From: Afifella marina DSM 2698
Lineage (GTDB): Bacteria > Pseudomonadota > Alphaproteobacteria > Rhizobiales > Afifellaceae
Assembly (NCBI RefSeq): GCF_900102695.1
Contig: NZ_FMVW01000003.1
Location: forward strand, 310,001-374,000
Length of the DNA: 64,000 nt
Direction: 5' to 3'
Shown: piece after piece, positions 28,605 through 37,999 of the stretch
Position numbering within the stretch: the stretch's first letter is position 1
How the letters are laid out: each line of letters begins with the position of its first letter
Program-made: the position numbers and the translations under genes
Notes under the pieces: generated by a model
Told to the model about the DNA's origin: nothing
The model's database searches: none
The model's input: only the letters and a program-made list of their open reading frames with translations

Positions 28605-29246
28605 ATGGCCGCATCGAAATCGGCGCGCATCAAGATGCTCCTGGAGCGTCACGGTACCACCTATTGCGACGCGCTCGGCATCCCGATCGCCAAGAACACG
28701 CCCTCTCCCCTGTTTCGCTGGCTGACGGCGTCGATCCTGTTTTCCGCCCGCATCAGCGCCGACAATGCCTTTCGTGCCGCGAAGGCCTTGGCGGACGCCG
28801 GCTACACGACGCCCGACAAAATGGCGGCGGCGAGCTGGCAAGACCGCGTCGACGTGCTCACCTCGCATGGCTATGCGCGTTACGACGAGAGCACATCACG
28901 GATGCTCGGTGAGACCTCGGAGCTTCTTCTCGACAAATATCGCGGCGACCTCAGGAAATTGCGCGACGCGGCCGACGAGGAACCGGCCCAGGAGCGCAAA
29001 CTCCTGAAGGAGTTCAAGGGCCTTGGCGATGTCGGCGTCGACATTTTCTTCCGCGAGGTGCAGCCGGCCTGGGACGAGCTTTTCCCCTTCGCCGACAAGA
29101 AAGCGCTCGCGGCCGCCAAAAAGCTCGATCTCGGCGAGGACGCCGAGGAGCTCGCGAAACTGGTGTCCCACAAGGATTTTCCGCGTCTCGTCGCGGCGCT
29201 CGTCCGCGCCGATCTTGCCCACGATCTCAGCGACATCGCCGGTTGA
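28605..29246 (+). CDS. Endonuclease III-like helix-hairpin-helix protein without iron-sulfur cysteines
   Basis: A 213-aa helical protein. LLKEFKGLGDVGVDIFFREVQ resembles the helix-hairpin-helix and following helix of the HhH-GPD base-excision glycosylase fold, and LFPFADKKAL contains an Asp near the expected catalytic position. The four Cys of the endonuclease III iron-sulfur loop are absent, and the catalytic Lys is not obvious, so activity is uncertain. The ATG at 28605 has GAGGAGGG upstream. It ends 3 nt before the convergent EI24 gene. DNA binding is inferred from the fold. Confidence 0.6.
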   Translation: MAASKSARIKMLLERHGTTYCDALGIPIAKNTPSPLFRWLTASILFSARISADNAFRAAKALADAGYTTPDKMAAASWQDRVDVLTSHGYARYDESTSRMLGETSELLLDKYRGDLRKLRDAADEEPAQERKLLKEFKGLGDVGVDIFFREVQPAWDELFPFADKKALAAAKKLDLGEDAEELAKLVSHKDFPRLVAALVRADLAHDLSDIAG

Positions 29247-29249
29247 TCG

Positions 29250-29942
29250 TCAGGCGGGGGCGAGCACTCCGCCGGCGGCGCGCTCGGCTTTTTGGATGCG
29301 CTTGTGCACATGCACCATGAAGGCGGTGGCAAAAAGGGGCGCCAGAAGATTGACGAGAGGCACGGCGGTGAAGCCCGCGATCACGAGGCCAGCCAGGAAG
29401 ATGCGACCGGAATGCCGAAGCCGGAGGATCTTCGCCACGCGCCGATCGTGAAACCGCCGCGCTGCGAGATCGAAATATTCCCGGCCGAGAAGATAGCCGT
29501 TGGCGACGAAGAAAATGACGACACCGAAGCCGACGAAGAGAACGAGAGGCAAGGCGACGAGATTGACGCCGACGACCACGAGCGTGAACTGCAGGGTGGT
29601 GAGAATGCCCTCCATCAAGGGGAGCGCCCTGCCCACCGGCTCGCTCGGATAATGGTTCTTCTCCACCACCTCGGCGATCTCATCGAGGAAAATGCCGGCG
29701 AAAAGCGAGGTTGCCGGCGCAGCCAGAAAGGCAAGCCCGACGACGAGGCCGATGCCGGAGACGATCGTCAGACCGGTTTCGAGCCAGGGATAGGGCAGCG
29801 CCAGAAAGTGCACGACGAGCCCTTCGAGGACGAGCCACAAGACCAGCAAGAGCCCGAGCGTCAGGCTGACCGACTTCCACAACACGTTGCGGAACGGCGG
29901 CGAGAGGATTTCTTCCAGAGAGCGTTGGGCATCGTCGAGCAT
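29250..29942 (-). CDS. EI24-domain (CysZ-like) membrane protein
   Basis: A 230-aa membrane protein with about four to five hydrophobic segments (WKSVSLTLGLLLVLWLVLEG, GIGLVVGLAFLAAP, LVVVGVNLVALPLVLFVG, IFLAGLVIAGFTAVP) and the EI24 signature GYLLGREYFDLAARRF. CysZ proteins carry sulfate for cysteine synthesis; whether this homologue moves sulfate is inferred. The ATG at 29942 (MLDDAQRSLEEIL) fits family N termini. It is divergent from the PfkB kinase gene by ~100 nt. Confidence 0.8.
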   Translation of the reverse strand: MLDDAQRSLEEILSPPFRNVLWKSVSLTLGLLLVLWLVLEGLVVHFLALPYPWLETGLTIVSGIGLVVGLAFLAAPATSLFAGIFLDEIAEVVEKNHYPSEPVGRALPLMEGILTTLQFTLVVVGVNLVALPLVLFVGFGVVIFFVANGYLLGREYFDLAARRFHDRRVAKILRLRHSGRIFLAGLVIAGFTAVPLVNLLAPLFATAFMVHVHKRIQKAERAAGGVLAPA

Positions 29943-30044
29943 GGCGGCGAAGAGATAGGAAAAGCGCGACGAGCGGGCAAGCGCCGAGATTTGCAAAGCA
30001 CCGCACGATCGGCTACCGCGCAAAAACCTTTTGGAGGGGAGTGA

Positions 30045-31058
30045 ATGGCCGAACGGAAATACGATGTCCTGGCGATCGGCAATGCCATCGTCGATGTGCT
30101 GGCACAGGCGGACGATGCTTTTCTCGTCAGCGAGAAACTCGTCAAAGGCTCCATGCATCTGATCGAGGCCGATCGCGCCGAGACGCTTTACGACACGATG
30201 GGGCCGGGCCAGCTCATCTCCGGTGGCTGCGCCGGCAATACGGCGGCAGGTGTCGCCTCTCTGGGCGGTTCGGCAGCCTTCATCGGCAAGGTCGCGGACG
30301 ACGAGCTCGGCCATTTCTACCGTCACGACATGCAATCGGTCGGTATCGCCTTCCCGGCGAAGCCGCTGGCGGAAGGAGCGCCGACGGCGCGCTGCCTCAT
30401 TCTGATCACGCCGGATTCAGAGCGCACCATGAACACTTATCTCGGTGCCTGCCAGGAGCTCACCTCGGCAGACATCGACAAGGCGACGGTGGAAGCTGCG
30501 GAAATCACCTATCTCGAAGGCTATCTCTGGGATCCGCCGAAAGCGAAGGAAGCGTTCCGCACCGCCTCCGAGATCGCCCATGGCGCCGGACGCAAGGTGG
30601 CGCTCACCTTGTCGGATTCCTTCTGCGTCGATCGCTTCCGGTCGGAATTTCTGGAGCTGATGCGCAGCGGTGTCGTCGACGTCGTCTTCGCCAACAACCA
30701 TGAAGTTCTGGCTCTCTACGAGACGAGCGACCTTGCGACTGGTATCGAATCGCTCGCGGCGGATGTCGGGCTCGCCGCGGTCACGCTCGGCGCGGAAGGC
30801 TCGCTCGTGGTGCGTGGAGGCGAACGCATCAACGTCCCGGCACCCGAGGTCGAGACGATCCTCGACAAGACCGGCGCCGGCGATCTCTTCGCCTCCGGCT
30901 TCCTCTTCGGTCTCGCCCGCAACGCACCGCTCGGCCGCTGCGCGGAGCTCGGCTCGCTCGCAGCCGGCGAGATCATTTCCCATCTCGGCGCGAGGCCCCA
31001 GGCCTCACTGCAGAGCCTCGCAGAACAGCAGCGGTTGTTAGCTGGCGTCTCTGCCTGA
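30045..31058 (+). CDS. PfkB-family kinase, adenosine kinase-like
   Basis: A 337-aa ribokinase-family enzyme. N-terminal YDVLAIGNAIVDVLAQ, SGGCAGNTAAGVASLGG and the catalytic DKTGAGDLFASGFLFGL (Asp of the anion hole) are clear. The sequence is closest in look to alphaproteobacterial adenosine kinases, which recycle adenosine to AMP, but sugar kinase activity cannot be excluded. A GGAGGG site precedes the ATG. No clear plus-strand terminator follows; the next structure is the minus-strand hslVU terminator. Confidence 0.88.
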   Translation: MAERKYDVLAIGNAIVDVLAQADDAFLVSEKLVKGSMHLIEADRAETLYDTMGPGQLISGGCAGNTAAGVASLGGSAAFIGKVADDELGHFYRHDMQSVGIAFPAKPLAEGAPTARCLILITPDSERTMNTYLGACQELTSADIDKATVEAAEITYLEGYLWDPPKAKEAFRTASEIAHGAGRKVALTLSDSFCVDRFRSEFLELMRSGVVDVVFANNHEVLALYETSDLATGIESLAADVGLAAVTLGAEGSLVVRGGERINVPAPEVETILDKTGAGDLFASGFLFGLARNAPLGRCAELGSLAAGEIISHLGARPQASLQSLAEQQRLLAGVSA

Positions 31059-31095
31059 CCATCTCAAGCAGATAAACGCTTTTTATTCAGCCAAT

Positions 31096-31118
31096 TATAA
31101 TATCAGTCGATCGACTGA
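31096..31118. promoter_or_regulatory. TATAAT box next to a 16-bp perfect palindrome
   Basis: A consensus TATAAT (31096-31101; the reverse strand also reads TATAAT) lies one base before the perfect palindrome TCAGTCGATCGACTGA (31103-31118). No good -35 is seen. It may be an operator or promoter remnant; nothing downstream on plus is coding for 150 nt. Confidence 0.35.
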
Positions 31119-31120
31119 CT

Positions 31121-31152
31121 AAAAAACGGGGCACGCCTGATGTCGTGCCCCG
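31121..31152 (-). terminator. Terminator of the hslVU operon
   Basis: A perfect 9-bp stem CGGGGCACG/CGTGCCCCG (31127-31135 with 31144-31152) with an 8-nt loop. On the minus strand it is followed by six T residues (A-run at 31121-31126 on plus). It lies 58 nt beyond the hslU stop. Confidence 0.92.
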
Positions 31153-31210
31153 CTCGTATTGCAACCTGAAGCCTCGTCCGGCCGGCCGGTGCGAAGCTCA
31201 GGACAAAAGC

Positions 31211-32521
31211 CTAGAGAATGAAGCGGCTGAGATCGGCGTTTCGCGCCAGATCGCCGACATGTTCCTCCACATAGGCGGCGTCGATCGTGACCGTCTCGCC
31301 ATGCCGATCGGGCGCGGTGAACGAGATCTCGTCGAGGATCCGCTCCATCACGGTCTGCAGCCGCCGTGCGCCGATATTCTCCACGCTGGAATTGATCTCC
31401 ACACCGAGCCGCGCGATCGCGTCGATGGCGTCGTCGGTGAATTCCAGCGTCACACCTTCGGTCGAAAGAAGGGCCACGTATTGCTTCACGAGGCTCGCTT
31501 CCGTCTCCGTCAGGATGCGGCGGAAATCCTCCTCCGTCAGCGCCCTGAGCTCCACCCGGATCGGCAGGCGGCCCTGCAGCTCCGGCAGGAGGTCCGACGG
31601 CTTCGACACATGGAAGGCGCCCGAGGCCACGAAGAGGATGTGGTCGGTCTTCACCGGCCCGTGCTTGGTCGCAACCGTCGTGCCTTCGACGAGCGGCAAC
31701 AAATCGCGCTGCACGCCCTCGCGGGAGACATCGCCGCCGGCACGCCCATCGCGAGCGCAGATCTTGTCGATCTCGTCGAGGAAGACGATGCCGTCGTCTT
31801 CGACCGCCCGGATGGCTTCCTGGACGATCTGGTCGTCGTCGAGGAGGTTGTCGGATTCCTCGGCAATCAGGAGATCGTAGGAATCCTTGACGAGCGTCTT
31901 GCGCGTCTTGGTGCGGCCCTGGCCGAAGGCCTTGCCGAGCATCTCGCCGACATTCATGACGCCGACCGAGGCACCCGGCATGCCCGGCACCTCGAAACCA
32001 CCCATCGGATTGGAGACGTCGCGAACCTCGATCTCGATCTCCTTGTCGTCGAGCAGGCCCTCGCGCAACTTGTGGCGGAAGCTGTCACGGGTCGTCGGGC
32101 TCGCATGCTGGCCGACGAGCGCGTCAAGAACCCGCTCTTCCGCCTGCAGATGCGCCTTCGCCTGCACTTCCTTGCGCTTCATCTCGCGCACCATGGCGAT
32201 GCCGGCCTCGACGAGATCACGGATGATCTGTTCGACGTCGCGGCCGACATAGCCGACCTCGGTGAATTTCGTCGCCTCGACCTTGATGAAGGGCGCGTTG
32301 ACGAGCTTGGCGAGGCGGCGGGAAATCTCCGTCTTGCCGACACCGGTCGGGCCGATCATCAGGATGTTTTTCGGCAGGACCTCTTCGCGCAGCGGGCCTT
32401 CCAGCTGCTGGCGGCGCCAGCGGTTGCGAAGGGCGATGGCGACGGCGCGCTTCGCCTCCTTCTGGCCGATGATGTAGCGGTCGAGCTCCGAAACGGTCTC
32501 GCGGGGGGAAAAAGTGGTCAT
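31211..32521 (-). CDS. hslU: ATP-dependent protease ATPase subunit HslU
   Basis: HslU (ClpY, 436 aa) is the AAA+ unfoldase that feeds proteins to HslV in the cytoplasm. Walker [10 protein letters not shown] is near residue 60, with the pore motif VGYVGRD; Walker [12 protein letters not shown] and sensor motifs follow after the intermediate (I) domain, and the C terminus ends in SRFIL, close to the conserved tail that docks into HslV. Its ATG overlaps the hslV stop by 4 nt. The order hslV-hslU in a histidine gene neighbourhood is common in alphaproteobacteria. Confidence 0.97.
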   Translation of the reverse strand: MTTFSPRETVSELDRYIIGQKEAKRAVAIALRNRWRRQQLEGPLREEVLPKNILMIGPTGVGKTEISRRLAKLVNAPFIKVEATKFTEVGYVGRDVEQIIRDLVEAGIAMVREMKRKEVQAKAHLQAEERVLDALVGQHASPTTRDSFRHKLREGLLDDKEIEIEVRDVSNPMGGFEVPGMPGASVGVMNVGEMLGKAFGQGRTKTRKTLVKDSYDLLIAEESDNLLDDDQIVQEAIRAVEDDGIVFLDEIDKICARDGRAGGDVSREGVQRDLLPLVEGTTVATKHGPVKTDHILFVASGAFHVSKPSDLLPELQGRLPIRVELRALTEEDFRRILTETEASLVKQYVALLSTEGVTLEFTDDAIDAIARLGVEINSSVENIGARRLQTVMERILDEISFTAPDRHGETVTIDAAYVEEHVGDLARNADLSRFIL

Positions 32522-33084
32522 GAGGCGGTCTCCGCCGTGAGGCTTTCGACGATGATGTTGTGATTGGTGTAGACGCAGATTTCGGCTGCGATCTGCATGG
32601 CACGGCGGGCAATATCCTCCGCATCGAGATCGGAATCGCCGAGAGCACGCGCCGCGGCGAGAGCGTAATTGCCGCCAGATCCGATGGCGGCCACGCCTTC
32701 CTGCGGCTCCAGCACGTCGCCGGTGCCGGTCAGAACCAGCGTCGTCTGCTTGTCGGCGACGATCATCATCGCCTCCAGGCGCCGCAAATAGCGGTCCGTG
32801 CGCCAGTCCTTGGCGAGCTCCACGCAGGCGCGCATGAGTTGGCCCGGATATTGTTCGAGCTTGGCTTCAAGCCGCTCCAGAAGCGTGAAGGCATCCGCGG
32901 TCGCACCGGCAAAACCGGCGATCACATCACCTTTGGCGAGCGGGCGGACCTTACGGGCATTGGCCTTCATCACGGTCTGACCCATGGTCACCTGGCCGTC
33001 GCCTGCGATCACGACTTTGTCGCCCTTGCGGACGGTCACGATGGTCGTGCCGTGCCAGGGGGCGGCGGGATCGAATTCTGTCAC
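32518..33084 (-). CDS. hslV: ATP-dependent protease peptidase subunit HslV
   Basis: HslV (ClpQ, 188 aa) is the proteasome-like peptidase. The active N-terminal Thr is most likely Thr13 in WHGTTIVTV, exposed after removal of a short propeptide; [13 protein letters not shown] and [15 protein letters not shown] are typical. The start is GTG at 33084 with an AAGGAG site six bases upstream. It is divergent from hisB over ~190 nt. Heat-shock control is common for this operon, but I see no convincing heat-shock promoter. Confidence 0.97.
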   Translation of the reverse strand: MTEFDPAAPWHGTTIVTVRKGDKVVIAGDGQVTMGQTVMKANARKVRPLAKGDVIAGFAGATADAFTLLERLEAKLEQYPGQLMRACVELAKDWRTDRYLRRLEAMMIVADKQTTLVLTGTGDVLEPQEGVAAIGSGGNYALAAARALGDSDLDAEDIARRAMQIAAEICVYTNHNIIVESLTAETAS

Positions 33085-33274
33085 TGATTGCTCCTTGTCA
33101 GCGGATGCGGGTGAGCCGTGGAGGCCTCGACCGGCACCCCCTCTTTTCGTGCAGGTTGGCCCCTATTTAGGCATGCGCGGCCGGCCTGCAAACGCGCTGC
33201 GGCATGTCGGGTGCGCACAGCGCATTTGCAATGGTGCCGCCCGCTGGTAAGACGGGCGGCGAAGGAGAGCCGTG

Positions 33275-33868
33275 ATGCGCAAGGCCGAGCTGAGCCGCGA
33301 CACCAGCGAAACCAAGATCAGCCTCGCCATCAATGTCGATGGCGGCGGCCGCTACGATGTCGAAACAGGCATCGGATTCTTCGATCACATGCTGGAGCAG
33401 CTCTCGCGCCACTCCCTGATCGACCTGAAGCTGAAGGCCGACGGCGATCTCCACATCGACCAGCACCACACGGTCGAAGACGTCGGCATCGCACTCGGCC
33501 AGGCGCTCGACCGCGCGCTCGGCGATCGTCGCGGCATCACCCGCTACGCCTCGCTCGATCTCGCCATGGACGAGACCCTGACGCGTGCCGCGGTCGACGT
33601 GTCGGGCCGTCCCTATCTCGTCTGGCGCGTCGGCTTTGTGCGCCACAAGGTGGGCGATTTCGACACGGAGCTGTTCAAGGAGTTCTTCCAGGCGTTTGCC
33701 CAGAACGCCCGCATCACGCTCCATATCGAGAACCTTTACGGCGAGAACGCCCACCATGTCGCCGAGACCTGCTTCAAGGCGGTGGCACGCGTGCTGCGAC
33801 AGGCGCTTGCGCTCGATCCGCGCACGGCCGACGAGATTCCCTCCACCAAGGGCACGCTGACGGCTTGA
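33275..33868 (+). CDS. hisB: Imidazoleglycerol-phosphate dehydratase HisB
   Basis: HisB (197 aa, monofunctional) dehydrates imidazoleglycerol phosphate in histidine synthesis. Manganese-binding motifs [14 protein letters not shown] and [13 protein letters not shown] are present, as is GIGFFDHML. The ATG at 33275 follows a GAAGGAGAG site; the GTG at 33272 is an alternative. It opens the cluster hisB-DUF2628-hisH-hisA. Confidence 0.96.
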   Translation: MRKAELSRDTSETKISLAINVDGGGRYDVETGIGFFDHMLEQLSRHSLIDLKLKADGDLHIDQHHTVEDVGIALGQALDRALGDRRGITRYASLDLAMDETLTRAAVDVSGRPYLVWRVGFVRHKVGDFDTELFKEFFQAFAQNARITLHIENLYGENAHHVAETCFKAVARVLRQALALDPRTADEIPSTKGTLTA

Positions 33869-33870
33869 GC

Positions 33871-34395
33871 ATGTTTTCCAGGACGACCCATTACACGGTG
33901 CATCTGCCGCCCGAAAAAGAGGGCGTCGATGAGGCCCTGCGCGCCGTCTTCATCAAGGACGGGATGAACTGGCCGGCGCTTTTCATCCCGTTCCTGTGGC
34001 TTCTCTACCGGCGCATGTGGCTGCCGCTCCTGCTCTACCTCGTGGCAAGCGGGGCCGTTGCGGCACTCGGCTTCCGCTTCGGGGAAACGGCGGCGCAATG
34101 GTGCGGCCTTCTCTTTGCGATCCTCTTCGCGCTCGAGGCCAACAATCTCCGCCGCTGGTCCCTGTCGCGCCGCGGCTGGCGGGAGGCCGGAGCGGCCTCC
34201 GGCCGCTCCGAGGACGAGGCTGCGATACGCTTCTTCGGCCGGCGGGAAGACGAATTCGCCGCGCCGAGGCCGATGGCCTCGCGGTCGGTCGTTCCCGAAG
34301 TTGCGCCGGCGCGCCCGCGCGGGCGTCCCTGGTCGGCCGCCGGCGATCGCGACACGCCGGAGGTGATGGGGCTCTTTCCGGAGAGGGGCGGATGA
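33871..34395 (+). CDS. DUF2628 membrane protein in the his cluster
   Basis: A 174-aa protein. Two to three membrane helices (about 30-90: [49 protein letters not shown]) are followed by a basic, Arg/Ala-rich cytoplasmic tail and a C-terminal [10 protein letters not shown]. The DUF2628 family has no known function, but the gene is regularly found between hisB and hisH in Rhizobiales. It begins 2 nt after hisB and overlaps hisH by 4 nt (ATGA), so it is translationally coupled in the operon. Confidence 0.85.
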   Translation: MFSRTTHYTVHLPPEKEGVDEALRAVFIKDGMNWPALFIPFLWLLYRRMWLPLLLYLVASGAVAALGFRFGETAAQWCGLLFAILFALEANNLRRWSLSRRGWREAGAASGRSEDEAAIRFFGRREDEFAAPRPMASRSVVPEVAPARPRGRPWSAAGDRDTPEVMGLFPERGG

Positions 34396-35033
34396 GCGTT
34401 GCGATTATCGATTACGGCTCGGGCAATCTGCGCTCGGCCGCCAAGGCGTTTCAGCGGTCAGCGCGCGAAAGCGGCTATGCCGGAGAGGTCGCCGTCACCT
34501 CCGATCCGGAGGTCGTGCGGCGCGCCGACCACATCGTTCTGCCGGGCGTCGGCGCTTTTGCCGATTGCCGCCGCGGGCTCGACGGCGTTCCTGGAATGGT
34601 GGCCGCGCTTGACGAGACCGTCATGAAGGTCGGCCGCCCTTTTCTCGGCATATGCGTCGGCTGCCAGCTGATGGCGACACGAGGGCTTGAGAAGGAAACA
34701 ACGGCGGGCTTTGGCTGGATTCCGGGCGACGTGGTCGAGATCAGCCCGAAAGATCCCGAACTCAAGATCCCGCATATGGGCTGGAACGAGCTCGTCGGGC
34801 GCCATTCCCATCCGCTTCTCGCCGGCATCGACGAGGCACTCGACGCCTATTTCGTCCATTCCTATCACGTCGTCGCGGCCGTTCCTGAACATGTGCTGGC
34901 GACGGCCGATTACGGCGGCCCGGTCACGGCGATGATCGGTCGCGACAACATCGCCGGCACGCAGTTTCACCCCGAAAAGAGCCAGGCGCTCGGCCTGGCG
35001 CTGATCGCCAATTTCCTCAACTGGCGCCCGTGA
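34392..35033 (+). CDS. hisH: Imidazole glycerol phosphate synthase glutaminase subunit HisH
   Basis: HisH (213 aa) makes ammonia from glutamine for HisF. The catalytic Cys88 lies in [10 protein letters not shown], with His and Glu in HPEKSQ near the C terminus; IIDYGSGNL at the N terminus is conserved. The usual GICVGMQ motif has Cys in place of Met here, one residue before the Gln, which should not affect catalysis. Its partner HisF is separated from it by hisA and a 2-kb GGDEF/EAL gene. Confidence 0.96.
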   Translation: MSVAIIDYGSGNLRSAAKAFQRSARESGYAGEVAVTSDPEVVRRADHIVLPGVGAFADCRRGLDGVPGMVAALDETVMKVGRPFLGICVGCQLMATRGLEKETTAGFGWIPGDVVEISPKDPELKIPHMGWNELVGRHSHPLLAGIDEALDAYFVHSYHVVAAVPEHVLATADYGGPVTAMIGRDNIAGTQFHPEKSQALGLALIANFLNWRP

Positions 35034-35040
35034 GGCCGCA

Positions 35041-35775
35041 ATGATCCTATTTCCCGCGATCGACCTGAAGAGCGGCGAATGCGTGCGCCTGAAGCGCGGC
35101 GAGATGGGCGAGGCGACGACCTACAACGCCGATCCTGCGGCGCAGGCACGCGCCTTCGCCGATATGGGTTTCACCTGGCTGCACATGGTCGATCTCGATG
35201 GAGCCTTCGCCGGCGAAAGCCGTAACGGCGCCGCCGTCGAAGCGGTGCTGGCGGCCACCGGCGACCGTCTCAAGGTGGAGCTCGGCGGCGGCATCCGTTC
35301 CATGGCGCAGATCGAGGCCTGGCTCGAAAAGGGCGTCACGCGGGTGATTTTGGGCACAGCGGCTCTACGCAATCCAGACTTGGTGAAGGACGCAGCAGGG
35401 CGACATCCGGGCCGCATCGCCGTCGGCATCGATGCGCGCGACGGAAAAGTTGCGGTGGAAGGCTGGGCGGAAACCTCTGACATGGAGGCGCAGGACCTCG
35501 CCAAGAGCTTCGAAGACGCCGGCGTTGCGGCCATCATCTATACCGACATCGACCGCGACGGCCTTCTCGCCGGGATCAATTGGGAGGCGACGATCGCACT
35601 TGCCGAACATGTCTCGATTCCGGTCATCGCCTCCGGCGGTCTCGCTTCGATGGCCGATATCGTGCGCCTCACCATGCCCGATGCGGCGAGCCTTGAAGGC
35701 GCCATCACCGGCCGGGCGCTTTACGATGGGCGTATCGACCCTCAGGCAGCACTCCAACTCCTCAGCACAGCCTGA
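35041..35775 (+). CDS. hisA: Phosphoribosylformimino-AICAR ribotide isomerase HisA
   Basis: HisA (244 aa) is the (beta/alpha)8 isomerase of histidine synthesis. The two catalytic Asp are in [14 protein letters not shown] and [18 protein letters not shown] and VIASGGLAS hold the phosphate-binding loops. The ATG at 35041 follows a GAGG site just inside the hisH end. In Rhizobiales hisF usually follows directly; here a GGDEF/EAL gene intervenes. Confidence 0.96.
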   Translation: MILFPAIDLKSGECVRLKRGEMGEATTYNADPAAQARAFADMGFTWLHMVDLDGAFAGESRNGAAVEAVLAATGDRLKVELGGGIRSMAQIEAWLEKGVTRVILGTAALRNPDLVKDAAGRHPGRIAVGIDARDGKVAVEGWAETSDMEAQDLAKSFEDAGVAAIIYTDIDRDGLLAGINWEATIALAEHVSIPVIASGGLASMADIVRLTMPDAASLEGAITGRALYDGRIDPQAALQLLSTA

Positions 35776-35811
35776 GACGTAGCGTTTCGTTCACCACTCC
35801 AGATCAGTAAT

Positions 35812-35840
35812 TTGAGGCGAATACAGCCTGCGCATATGAC
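35812..35840 (+). promoter_or_regulatory. Possible promoter of the GGDEF/EAL gene
   Basis: TTGAGG at 35812-35817 and TATGAC at 35835-35840 with a 17-bp spacer, each 4 of 6 to consensus. It would start transcription just before the ATG at 35872, separate from the his genes. Confidence 0.35.
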
Positions 35841-35871
35841 ATTTTTGTCTGCGCAATGTAAGGTTGCCGGG

Positions 35872-37839
35872 ATGTCATCTGGCCGCGGTTTCCTGCCTGG
35901 TTCCGTTCTCCTGATCCTGCCCGTCGTGGCGATTGCCGCGGCGATCTGGGTCGGGTCGGATACGATCGAACGCGGCCTGCAGCTCAACGCAGCCACCACG
36001 TCGTCGGCCTGGGCGAAGTATATGACCGCCAGCATCGCCGATCTGGAGGAGATTGCGGCGGGGGCCGAGCCGTCTCCGGAAACCCTTGCGACCCTCCAGG
36101 AAATGCGAGAGGCGGCCGGGGTCTTTCGCGTCAAGCTTTTCGGGCCGAACGGCAGGCTCCGTATGATCCTCGACGATCACGAGCTTTCGGCAGCCGACAA
36201 GGCATCTTTGGCGCAGCACAATCCCGAAGCCGCGGCGGCGGCGGAGGAAGGCGCGATACGGATCGAAGTCGCACATGGCACACCGCCCGAGCGCCCCGCC
36301 TATTATTCGGAAGCCTATGTGCCTTTGCGCCAGGACGGCAAAACCATCGCCATCGCTGAAATCTATGTCGACCAGACGGAAGAGTTCGAGGCCATTGAGA
36401 CCACCGTCGCCCGCAGCGCCATCCTTCTGTCCATCATCATTCTGATCGCCTCGGGTGTTCCGGTCTTCGGCTTCGTCCAGCGCTACAACGCCAAGCGCCG
36501 GGCCGACGCGCGGGCGGCGTACGCGGCTGAGCATGACGGCCTGACGGGCCTTCTCAATCGCAGCGGCTTCATCGCCCTCAAGCGTGAGCTTCTCGCCAAG
36601 GCAAAGCCCGTCGTGGTCGTCTCGCTCGGGATCGATCGCTTCGGCGCCGTCAACGCCGCTTTCGGACCGGAGCGAAGCGACTACATTCTCCTGGAAGCGG
36701 CGGAGAGACTGAAAAGCCTCGCCGAGCCCGAGGCGATCGTCGGCCGCGTCAGCGGTACGGAATTCGCTTTCGCCCTCAACGTCAACGATTTGAAGGAGGG
36801 CGCGCGCCTTGCCGAACGCGCCCTGAAGCTCATCCGGCGGGGCTTCGTGGCCGATGGCCATGTGGTCAATCTCACGGGGAGCGCCGGCCTCACGCTCGCC
36901 GAGAAGGGCGAGCATCCCGGCAGCCCGTTGTCGCGCGCCAATGTCGCCATGTGCCGATCGCGCGCGAAGGGCGGCGACCGGCTCACGATCTTCGATCGGC
37001 GCATGGGTGCGGAGCTCGAAGCGGGACGGGATCTCGAAACCGTGCTGCGGGCCGCCGTGGAGCACGAACGGTTCGAACTCTATTATCAGCCGATCTTCAC
37101 GGCAAAAGACCATGCGCTCACCGGGTTCGAAGCGCTGCTGCGCATGCCGAACGGGGAGGGCGGTTTCGTCTCGCCGGCGCGGTTCATCCCGCTTGCCGAG
37201 CAACTGGGCCTCATCCACCGCATCGGCCGCCTGGCGATCAACAAGGCCTGCGAGGAGGCAAAGACCTGGCCCGAGGGATACAAAGTCGCAGTGAACCTAT
37301 CGCCGGTGCAGTTCGATGCCCGCAACATCGTGGAGGTCGTGCGTCAGGCTCTCGCCAAGAGCGAACTTCCCCCCGAAAAGCTCGAGCTGGAGATTACCGA
37401 AGGCGTTTTGTTGATCGATTCGCTCGACGCCGTTCAACAGCTGAGCCAGCTCCGCGAACTCGGCGTGAAACTGGCGCTCGACGATTTCGGCACGGGTTTC
37501 TCCTCGCTCGCTTATCTCTGGAAGCTCCCGGTCGATAAGGTGAAGATCGATCAATCCTTCCTGCGCGCGATGGAATCGGAAGGAGATGGAGCGGCGGCGA
37601 TCGTCCGCTCGATCGTCGTGCTCGGCCATTCGCTCGGGCTGGTCGTGACGGCGGAAGGCGTCGAAACGTCCGAACAGCTCGATTTCCTCGAGGAGATCGG
37701 CTGCGATTTCCTGCAGGGCTACTATCTCGGTCGGCCGGCATCGGCGGAAGCTGCGGCGAGCCTTGCCCGCAAAGATGCGGAGGAGCGCGGCGGCCAAAAT
37801 CCCGTTCAGCCCCGCGAACGGGGCGCTGCGGTTTCCTAA
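35872..37839 (+). CDS. Membrane EAL phosphodiesterase with degenerate GGDEF domain
   Basis: A 655-aa inner-membrane protein with membrane segments near residues 10-28 and about 185-205 around a periplasmic sensor. The GGDEF domain is degenerate: the signature reads SGTEF (about 294) and the metal/base region reads GIDRFGAVNAAFGPERSDYI, so cyclase activity is unlikely. The EAL domain keeps EALLR (about 418), NLSPVQF, EITEG, DDFGTGFSSL (about 536), KIDQSF, AEGVET and LQGYYLGRP, so c-di-GMP hydrolysis is expected. I chose ATG 35872 (AAGG site); 35836 is possible. The gene splits hisA from hisF. Confidence 0.85.
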   Translation: MSSGRGFLPGSVLLILPVVAIAAAIWVGSDTIERGLQLNAATTSSAWAKYMTASIADLEEIAAGAEPSPETLATLQEMREAAGVFRVKLFGPNGRLRMILDDHELSAADKASLAQHNPEAAAAAEEGAIRIEVAHGTPPERPAYYSEAYVPLRQDGKTIAIAEIYVDQTEEFEAIETTVARSAILLSIIILIASGVPVFGFVQRYNAKRRADARAAYAAEHDGLTGLLNRSGFIALKRELLAKAKPVVVVSLGIDRFGAVNAAFGPERSDYILLEAAERLKSLAEPEAIVGRVSGTEFAFALNVNDLKEGARLAERALKLIRRGFVADGHVVNLTGSAGLTLAEKGEHPGSPLSRANVAMCRSRAKGGDRLTIFDRRMGAELEAGRDLETVLRAAVEHERFELYYQPIFTAKDHALTGFEALLRMPNGEGGFVSPARFIPLAEQLGLIHRIGRLAINKACEEAKTWPEGYKVAVNLSPVQFDARNIVEVVRQALAKSELPPEKLELEITEGVLLIDSLDAVQQLSQLRELGVKLALDDFGTGFSSLAYLWKLPVDKVKIDQSFLRAMESEGDGAAAIVRSIVVLGHSLGLVVTAEGVETSEQLDFLEEIGCDFLQGYYLGRPASAEAAASLARKDAEERGGQNPVQPRERGAAVS

Positions 37840-37919
37840 CCGCAGGAGAAGCGATTGGTCAGCAAGTCAGCGAGATGCGAATCTTCGTCTTCTTCAGAAG
37901 ATCCATCCGCGATGGCTTG

Positions 37920-37949
37920 TTGTAACGCACTGGATGCCGCCGCTATAAG
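37920..37949 (+). promoter_or_regulatory. hisF: Possible promoter of hisF-hisE-coaA
   Basis: TTGTAA at 37920-37925 (4 of 6) and TATAAG at 37944-37949 (5 of 6) with an 18-bp spacer, 50 nt before the hisF start. It fits a separate promoter for the second half of the his cluster. Confidence 0.45.
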
Positions 37950-37999
37950 GGCCGCCGTTGCGCATCCGCGCTGAAGCTGAAAAGCCTTCGGAGCACTCC

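Noticed and set aside
31145-32563. 472-codon open frame antisense to hslU
   Set aside because: Shadow of hslU; no ribosome site or known motif, and it would cross the hslVU terminator region.
33085-33274. Heat-shock promoter for hslVU
   Set aside because: Only a loose AT-rich -10-like stretch (about 33160) with no convincing -35.
35875-37218. 447-codon frame antisense to the EAL gene
   Set aside because: Shadow frame of a clear coding gene.
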